Assembly (NCBI GenBank): GCA_014800065.1
Contig: JAAVGX010000040.1
Coordinates: 1-10,400, forward strand
Source of the DNA: Bacteroidales bacterium
GTDB taxonomy: Bacteria > Bacteroidota > Bacteroidia > Bacteroidales > Muribaculaceae
Length of the DNA stretch: 10,400 bases
Direction of reading: 5' to 3'
A program made the position numbers and the translations under genes. Below, piece by piece: positions 6,425 through 10,400 of the stretch; position 1 is the stretch's first letter, and each line of letters begins with the position of its first letter. The notes beneath the pieces are model-generated. The model saw only the letters and a program-made list of their open reading frames with translations, ran no database searches and had not been told where the DNA came from.

Positions 6425-7336
6425 ATGAAACCTACTCTATTTGTTTTAGCCGCCGGAATGGGCAGCCGTTATGGAGGCCTCAAGCAGCTTGACAGCATAG
6501 GCCCTGATGGCCAGACTATTATGGACTATTCGGTGTACGATGCCATGCGCGCCGGATTCGGAAAAGTTGTTTTTGTGATCCGCAAGGATTTCGAGGACGA
6601 TTTTCGCAAGAAAGTTCTTGCCAAATATGAAAATCATATCCCCGTGGAGGTTGTGTTCCAGTCGCCGGACGCTCTTCCGGAGGGCTACACCGCCCCGGCA
6701 GGGCGCACCAAGCCCTGGGGCACCAATCACGCCGTGCTGATGGGAGCGAGCGCAATCCACGAACCCTTCGCGGTGATAAATGCCGACGACTTCTACGGTC
6801 GTGAGGCCTTCGAGACGCTTGCCCAGTATCTCGGCCAAATCAAACCCGAGGAAAAGGGACGATACTGCATGGTGGCATATAAAGTGGGCAACACAATGAC
6901 CGAAAACGGCGCTGTGAGCCGTGGCGTGTGCACTGTAGATGCCAACGGCAAACTCGACACCGTGGTAGAGCGCACGGCAATCCGATTCGACGACCAACAT
7001 CGCATTGAATTCACCGACGAAAATGGAAAGGTTCAGTACTTGGATGCCGAAACACCCGTGAGCATGAACTGCTGGGGATTCAGCCCCGACTATTTCGACT
7101 ACAGCGAGCGCGAATTCCGTCTCTTCCTCGATGCCAATGAGGGTAACCTCACCGCGGAGTACTACATCCCCTGGGCCGTCAACACCTTGATGCACAAGGG
7201 AGAAGCCACCGTGGATGTTCTCAGCAGCAACGCCCGCTGGTTCGGCGTAACCTACCCTGAAGATCGTGCCGGAGTGGTTGAGAATGTCAACCGCCTCCAC
7301 GCTTCCGGCGACTATCCCACCAAGTTTTTTGAATAA
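6425..7336 (+). CDS. Sugar-nucleotide nucleotidyltransferase (NTP_transferase family), specificity unknown
   Basis: A 303-residue cytoplasmic protein with a nucleotidyltransferase fold. The N-terminus has the nucleotide-binding signature L8-A-A-G-M-G-S-R-Y-G-G-L-K20 with the basic R15 and K20. K96-P-W-G-T-N-H-A-V-L is the substrate/base-binding block, and N119-A-D-D122-F-Y carries the metal-binding Asp. M214-N-C-W-G-F is the second sugar-binding block. Family members join a sugar 1-phosphate to an NTP to make UDP-, dTDP- or GDP-sugars. No hexapeptide acyltransferase repeats follow, so it is not a GlmU-type fusion. The sugar and base cannot be read from the sequence, and no sugar-pathway genes are nearby. 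I use the start at 6425, because the ATG at 6404 overlaps the promoter. Its TAA shares a base with the tgt ATG (TAATG), so translation of tgt is probably coupled. Confidence 0.9.
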   Translation: MKPTLFVLAAGMGSRYGGLKQLDSIGPDGQTIMDYSVYDAMRAGFGKVVFVIRKDFEDDFRKKVLAKYENHIPVEVVFQSPDALPEGYTAPAGRTKPWGTNHAVLMGASAIHEPFAVINADDFYGREAFETLAQYLGQIKPEEKGRYCMVAYKVGNTMTENGAVSRGVCTVDANGKLDTVVERTAIRFDDQHRIEFTDENGKVQYLDAETPVSMNCWGFSPDYFDYSEREFRLFLDANEGNLTAEYYIPWAVNTLMHKGEATVDVLSSNARWFGVTYPEDRAGVVENVNRLHASGDYPTKFFE

Positions 7337-8469
7337 TGCTTACTTTCAAAGTCGATAAAAGCCTTGACGACAGCAAGGCGCGAGCCGGAGTAATCACCAC
7401 CGACCACGGTCAGATTCATACTCCTATATTTATGCCCGTAGGAACGCTCGGCACGGTGAAAGGTGTGCATATGCACGAACTGCGGGACGACATCAATGCC
7501 GAAATTATCCTCGGCAACACCTACCACCTGTATCTGCGCCCGGGAATGGACGTTATTGCAGGTGCAGGAGGCTTGCATAAGTTCAACGGCTGGGACAGAC
7601 CCATCCTCACAGATAGCGGCGGATTCCAGGTGTTCTCACTTTCGTCCAACCGCAAACTCACCGAGGAGGGTGCTCAATTCCGCAGCCACATCGACGGCTC
7701 CAAGCATCTGTTCACCCCCGAAAATGTGGTTGACATTCAGCGAATTATCGGGTCGGATATAATGATGGCCCTGGACGAATGCGCCCCGGGCACAGCCGAA
7801 TTCAAGTACGCTCGCAAATCGCTCGACCTCACAAAGCGCTGGCTTGAACGCGGCTGGAAGCATTACTGCGAGACTGCTCCGCTCTATGGCCACTATCAGG
7901 CCTACTTCCCTATCGTTCAAGGATGTACATATCCCGACCTTCGCCGTGAGGCAGCCGCTCATGTGGCCTCATTGGGGGCCGACGGCAATGCAATCGGAGG
8001 TTTAGCCGTGGGCGAACCCGCCGAAGTGATGTACGAAATGATTGATGTGGTGAATGATGTGCTGCCGCTCGACAAGCCTCGCTACCTCATGGGCGTCGGA
8101 ACACCTATTAATATATTGGAGGCTATCGACCGCGGCGTGGATATGATGGACTGTGTGATGCCTACCCGCAACGGGCGCAACGGAATGCTCTTCACCCCCG
8201 AGGGCACCATGAATATGCGCAACGCCAAGTGGGCCAAGGATTACAGCCCGTTATGGGAGGACGGCCCCTCGATTGTGGATCGCGTGTACTCCAAAGCCTA
8301 TGTGCGCCATCTGTTCGCTTCCGATGAGCTCCTGGCTATGCAAATTGCATCTATACACAACTTGGCGTTCTACCTCTGGCTGGTACGCGAGGCTCGCAAA
8401 CACATCCTCGCAGGCGACTTCAAGAGCTGGAAAGAGGAAATGGTGCTCAAATTAGGCCGACGGCTCTAA
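7336..8469 (+). CDS. tgt: tRNA-guanine(34) transglycosylase (queuine/preQ1 tRNA-ribosyltransferase)
   Basis: Exchanges guanine 34 for preQ1 in tRNAs with GUN anticodons, the first tRNA-bound step of queuosine synthesis. The 377-residue TIM barrel is of normal length. Key residues are present: D93-S-G-G-F-Q (general acid/base), D147-E-C (substrate binding), Q195-G-C, G221-L-A-V-G-E (base recognition), and the nucleophile D272 in D-C-V-M-P-T-R-N-G-R. The usual zinc site (C-x-C-x2-C plus His) is altered: by alignment from the conserved Y-S-K-A-Y-V-R-H-L block, the three Cys positions are G310, S312 and D315, while H341 (I-H-N) remains. From memory, other Bacteroidetes Tgt proteins look similar here, so this is probably lineage-wide rather than a defect. 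It is co-transcribed with the nucleotidyltransferase (TAATG overlap) and followed 61 bases later by an LptF/LptG permease. Confidence 0.96.
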   Translation: MLTFKVDKSLDDSKARAGVITTDHGQIHTPIFMPVGTLGTVKGVHMHELRDDINAEIILGNTYHLYLRPGMDVIAGAGGLHKFNGWDRPILTDSGGFQVFSLSSNRKLTEEGAQFRSHIDGSKHLFTPENVVDIQRIIGSDIMMALDECAPGTAEFKYARKSLDLTKRWLERGWKHYCETAPLYGHYQAYFPIVQGCTYPDLRREAAAHVASLGADGNAIGGLAVGEPAEVMYEMIDVVNDVLPLDKPRYLMGVGTPINILEAIDRGVDMMDCVMPTRNGRNGMLFTPEGTMNMRNAKWAKDYSPLWEDGPSIVDRVYSKAYVRHLFASDELLAMQIASIHNLAFYLWLVREARKHILAGDFKSWKEEMVLKLGRRL

Positions 8470-8530
8470 CCTCTAAGGTTCTATAAGCAAATACAAGCCT
8501 AAACCTGATAAAATCCAATAAACCAGATAA

Positions 8531-9607
8531 ATGCTCAAGATACTCGACCGCTACATAATCCGCAAGTTCCTCGGGACTTACGTGTTCGCCATCATCCTGT
8601 TGCTGGCCATTGTGGTGATGTTCGATATCAACGAGAAGCTCGATTCGTTCCTGAAGGCTCCGCTGAAAGCGACTATCGTGGATTATTTCCTGAACTTTCT
8701 CCCCTACTTCGCCAATCAGTTTTCGCCACTGTTCACCTTCATCGCCGTTATCTTCTTCACATCCAAACTCGCCGACAATAGTGAAATCATAGCCATGCTC
8801 TCCACAGGCATGAGCTTGAAGCGACTGCTCCGCCCCTATCTAATTTCAGCGGCCATTATCGCTGCCGGAACCTATGTGCTGAGCGCTTACATCATTCCGC
8901 CGGCAAATGTGAAACGCATCAATTACACCAACACTTATGTGAAAAACAAACGGCAGGATTACGGCTCAAATATCATGCTGATGGTGGCTCCGGGTGAGAT
9001 TGCCTATATGAGCCGCTACGACAATCTATCCAAGGCCGGATATCGCTTCTCGCTGGAAAGTTTCAACGAAAATAAGGAATTGACCTCGCGCCTCACCGCC
9101 TCCTCCATCAAATGGGACACTCTCTATCATTGGACCGTGACCGACTATGTGATACGCGATTTCCGAAATGACCGCGAATATATCCGAAAAGGACGTAGCC
9201 TCGACACGATCATTCCCTTCGAGCCGCGCGACTTCCTCATAGGCCAGGAGGACCACGAGAAAATGACCTCCGGCGAACTTGCCGAGTATATATCGCGCCA
9301 AAAGGCTCGAGGTGTGACCAACATCCAGACTTTCGAGGTGGAGCAACAACGCCGCATAGCCATGACCGCCGCCGCTTTTATCCTCACCATCATCGGTATG
9401 ACTCTATCCATGAAGAAGGTCAAGGGTGGTCTGGGCCTCAACATCGGCATCGGACTGGTGCTCAGCTTCAGCTATATCCTCTTTATGACAATCACGCAGG
9501 CTTTTGCAATTTCAGGCCTCACATCGGCCTTCGTGGCTATGTGGATTCCAAACTTCATATACATCATCATAGCGTTTATACTTTACTTCCGCGCCGCCAG
9601 CCGATAA
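8531..9607 (+). CDS. LptF/LptG-family LPS-export permease (YjgP/YjgQ)
   Basis: A 358-residue inner-membrane permease of the LptB2FG transporter that moves lipopolysaccharide from the inner membrane to the periplasmic bridge. It shows the family layout: N-terminal L-D-R-Y-I-I-R-K-F (5-13), three membrane helices (about 14-31, 56-77, 101-121), a periplasmic beta-jellyroll (about 125-275), then three helices (about 279-294, 301-322, 331-353). The coupling-helix region D82-N-S-E-I-I-A-M-L-S-T-G-M-S and E270-x-Q-R-R-x-A, K297-G-G-x-G-x-N are typical. LptF and LptG cannot be told apart safely, so no symbol is given. The 61-base gap after tgt has no clear promoter or terminator, so read-through from tgt is likely. 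It ends 21 bases before a strong hairpin terminator. Confidence 0.92.
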   Translation: MLKILDRYIIRKFLGTYVFAIILLLAIVVMFDINEKLDSFLKAPLKATIVDYFLNFLPYFANQFSPLFTFIAVIFFTSKLADNSEIIAMLSTGMSLKRLLRPYLISAAIIAAGTYVLSAYIIPPANVKRINYTNTYVKNKRQDYGSNIMLMVAPGEIAYMSRYDNLSKAGYRFSLESFNENKELTSRLTASSIKWDTLYHWTVTDYVIRDFRNDREYIRKGRSLDTIIPFEPRDFLIGQEDHEKMTSGELAEYISRQKARGVTNIQTFEVEQQRRIAMTAAAFILTIIGMTLSMKKVKGGLGLNIGIGLVLSFSYILFMTITQAFAISGLTSAFVAMWIPNFIYIIIAFILYFRAASR

Positions 9608-9628
9608 CCCTCAGTTAAACATATCGTT

Positions 9629-9661
9629 AAAGCCCCCGTCAGTCGTAACTGCGGGGGCTTT
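9629..9661. terminator. Hairpin terminator between convergent genes
   Basis: AAAGCCCCCG (9629-9638) pairs perfectly with CGGGGGCTTT (9652-9661); inside it CAGT/ACTG (9640-9643, 9648-9651) extends the stem beyond a one-base bulge, with a 4-base loop. Both strands give only a short T-run (three T, with a further TTTT at 9666-9669 on the plus strand). It lies between the end of the permease gene (9607) and the end of the opposite-strand gene (9697) and probably serves both. Confidence 0.85.
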
Positions 9662-9696
9662 GGAGTTTTGGTATTTGGTGAAAAGAAGAATGGTGC

Positions 9697-10074
9697 TTAT
9701 TTGTTGAGCTTGTCGGCCAAGTCGTGCACTTTATCGGCAAGGGAATCCAACAGATCGGCACCCTGCTCTACCACCTTGGCAGCGCCACTTACCACTTTCT
9801 GCTTGGTCTGATTAAACGTTGAATCGGGATCGTCGGTCTGGTCGGCGATACGGTCTTTCACATTCTGCACTGCGTCGGCAATACCGGCCTTGGCATTGGC
9901 AGCCGCTTCGGCAGCCTGACCCTTGAGTTGGTCAAATTTTTCTCCGGCCTGGTCCTTAATACTCTGAGCCTGTTCCTTTACCGCTACCTTTGCGGCTTCA
10001 GCTGATACTTGTGCTGCGGCTTCTGAAACCTGTGCTGCGGCCTGGGCGGCAGCTTGAGATACGTTACTGTTCAT
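9697..10074 (-). CDS. Small alanine-rich, LEA-like helical protein
   Basis: A 125-residue soluble protein without signal peptide or membrane segment, rich in Ala, Gln, Lys, Asp and Val, with no Cys, Trp or Tyr. The first part (6-28) repeats A-A-A-Q / A-A-A-Q-V-S units. Lysines at 29, 40, 51, 62 and 73 are exactly 11 residues apart, each preceded by a small or hydrophobic residue (A28, I39, L50, A61, V72) and followed three residues later by V/A/I: a hendecad pattern typical of group 3 LEA and apolipoprotein-like amphipathic helices. After a D-D-P break (81-83) a second helix follows (about 89-123) with D107-L-L-D-S-L-A-D-K-V spacing. LEA-like proteins protect membranes or proteins in drying, cold or osmotic stress; that role here is inference. 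It may be expressed alone; no clear promoter was found. I do not recognise a named family. Confidence 0.8.
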   Translation of the reverse strand: MNSNVSQAAAQAAAQVSEAAAQVSAEAAKVAVKEQAQSIKDQAGEKFDQLKGQAAEAAANAKAGIADAVQNVKDRIADQTDDPDSTFNQTKQKVVSGAAKVVEQGADLLDSLADKVHDLADKLNK

Positions 10075-10154
10075 AATCTGAGGGGAGTTAGTTGTTATAC
10101 CTCTATAAACAAGTCATATAGCCGTTTGGTTCAGCCTGAGAACAGATTAAGGTT

Positions 10155-10400
10155 TCAGCGTGACCGGCGCACCCTGTCAACTTCTTTCATAAATTCCTCA
10201 AATCCGTGGAACAGAGCCTTGTGCGTTCGTTTCCATTTCTCAAATTGCTCGGGTTTGGTGAACACGCGGCCGTAGGGATAGTCGTACTCCTGCCAGTTCG
10301 TTCCGTCGACAAAAGCGGGATAATCCTCGGCAAAATCGGCAACCGTGGGAGTTCGCCCCGACTCATAGATAGCTATAGCATAATCTATTACCTCATCAAC
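10155..10400 (-). CDS. Unidentified protein, C-terminal 81 residues (5' end outside window)
   Basis: On the minus strand the frame is open from 10400 to a TGA whose complement is at 10155-10157, giving 81 residues. The fragment is charged and aromatic, with V1-D-E-V-I-D-Y at the visible start, a Y/F/W-rich middle (W36-Q-E-Y-D-Y-P-Y-G-R) and a K/R-rich amphipathic end (E54-K-W-K-R-T-H-K, V77-R-R-S-R). No membrane segment or known motif is visible. It reads as real coding sequence because the composition is balanced and third positions look like those of its neighbours, whereas the opposite-strand ORF there does not. It lies 81 bases upstream of the LEA-like gene on the same strand; whether they are co-transcribed is not clear. 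I do not recognise the family. Confidence 0.7.
   Translation of the reverse strand, partial: VDEVIDYAIAIYESGRTPTVADFAEDYPAFVDGTNWQEYDYPYGRVFTKPEQFEKWKRTHKALFHGFEEFMKEVDRVRRSR

Noticed and set aside
6446..7300. 284-codon open frame on the minus strand opposite the nucleotidyltransferase
   Set aside because: It lies fully antisense to a gene with clear motifs, has a His/Gly/Val-biased composition typical of shadow frames, and matches no family.
10054..10275. 73-codon plus-strand frame near the window end
   Set aside because: It is opposite the better-supported partial minus-strand gene and the start of the LEA-like gene, with no recognisable features.

Overview
The window looks like chromosomal DNA of a Bacteroidales bacterium, probably of the Muribaculaceae or a close family. 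Three things point there: promoters of the Bacteroidetes type (TTTG, about 19-20 bases, then TAnnTTTG) in front of two genes, general absence of Shine-Dalgarno sequences, and protein families typical of the phylum (large-type IspG, Bacteroidetes-type Tgt, DUF3298 lipoprotein). The family-level placement is inference. There are no mobile elements, RNA genes, CRISPR arrays or phage genes: this is mostly core housekeeping sequence.

Region 1 (1-3697, + strand) is a tightly packed run: the 3' part of a PAP2-family membrane phosphatase, purE (purine synthesis), ispG (isoprenoid precursor synthesis) and an M16B zinc peptidase. purE/ispG overlap by 4 bases and ispG/M16 by 14, so these are very likely co-transcribed. 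Region 2 (3698-6109, - strand) holds a DUF3298 lipoprotein that abuts the M16 gene tail to tail, then a secreted M23-LysM cell-wall endopeptidase ending in a clear intrinsic terminator, and ndk upstream of it with its own promoter. ndk and the M23 gene are 23 bases apart and probably form an operon.

Region 3 (6110-6424) is an AT-rich divergent intergenic region with a promoter for ndk on one strand and a near-perfect promoter for a nucleotidyltransferase on the other. Region 4 (6425-9607, + strand) is that nucleotidyltransferase, tgt (queuosine tRNA modification; stop and start overlap in TAATG) and an LptF/LptG-type LPS-export permease, ending in a strong GC-rich hairpin terminator shared with the convergent gene. 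Region 5 (9697-10400, - strand) has a small alanine-rich, LEA-like helical protein with an exact 11-residue lysine period, and the 3' end of an unidentified gene that runs off the window.

No new multi-gene system is evident. The most interesting points are protein-level: an IspG that keeps the large-type signatures but has lost most of the extra central domain, a Tgt lacking the three zinc-binding cysteines, a PurE lacking a conserved active-site-region histidine, and the LEA-like hendecad protein.
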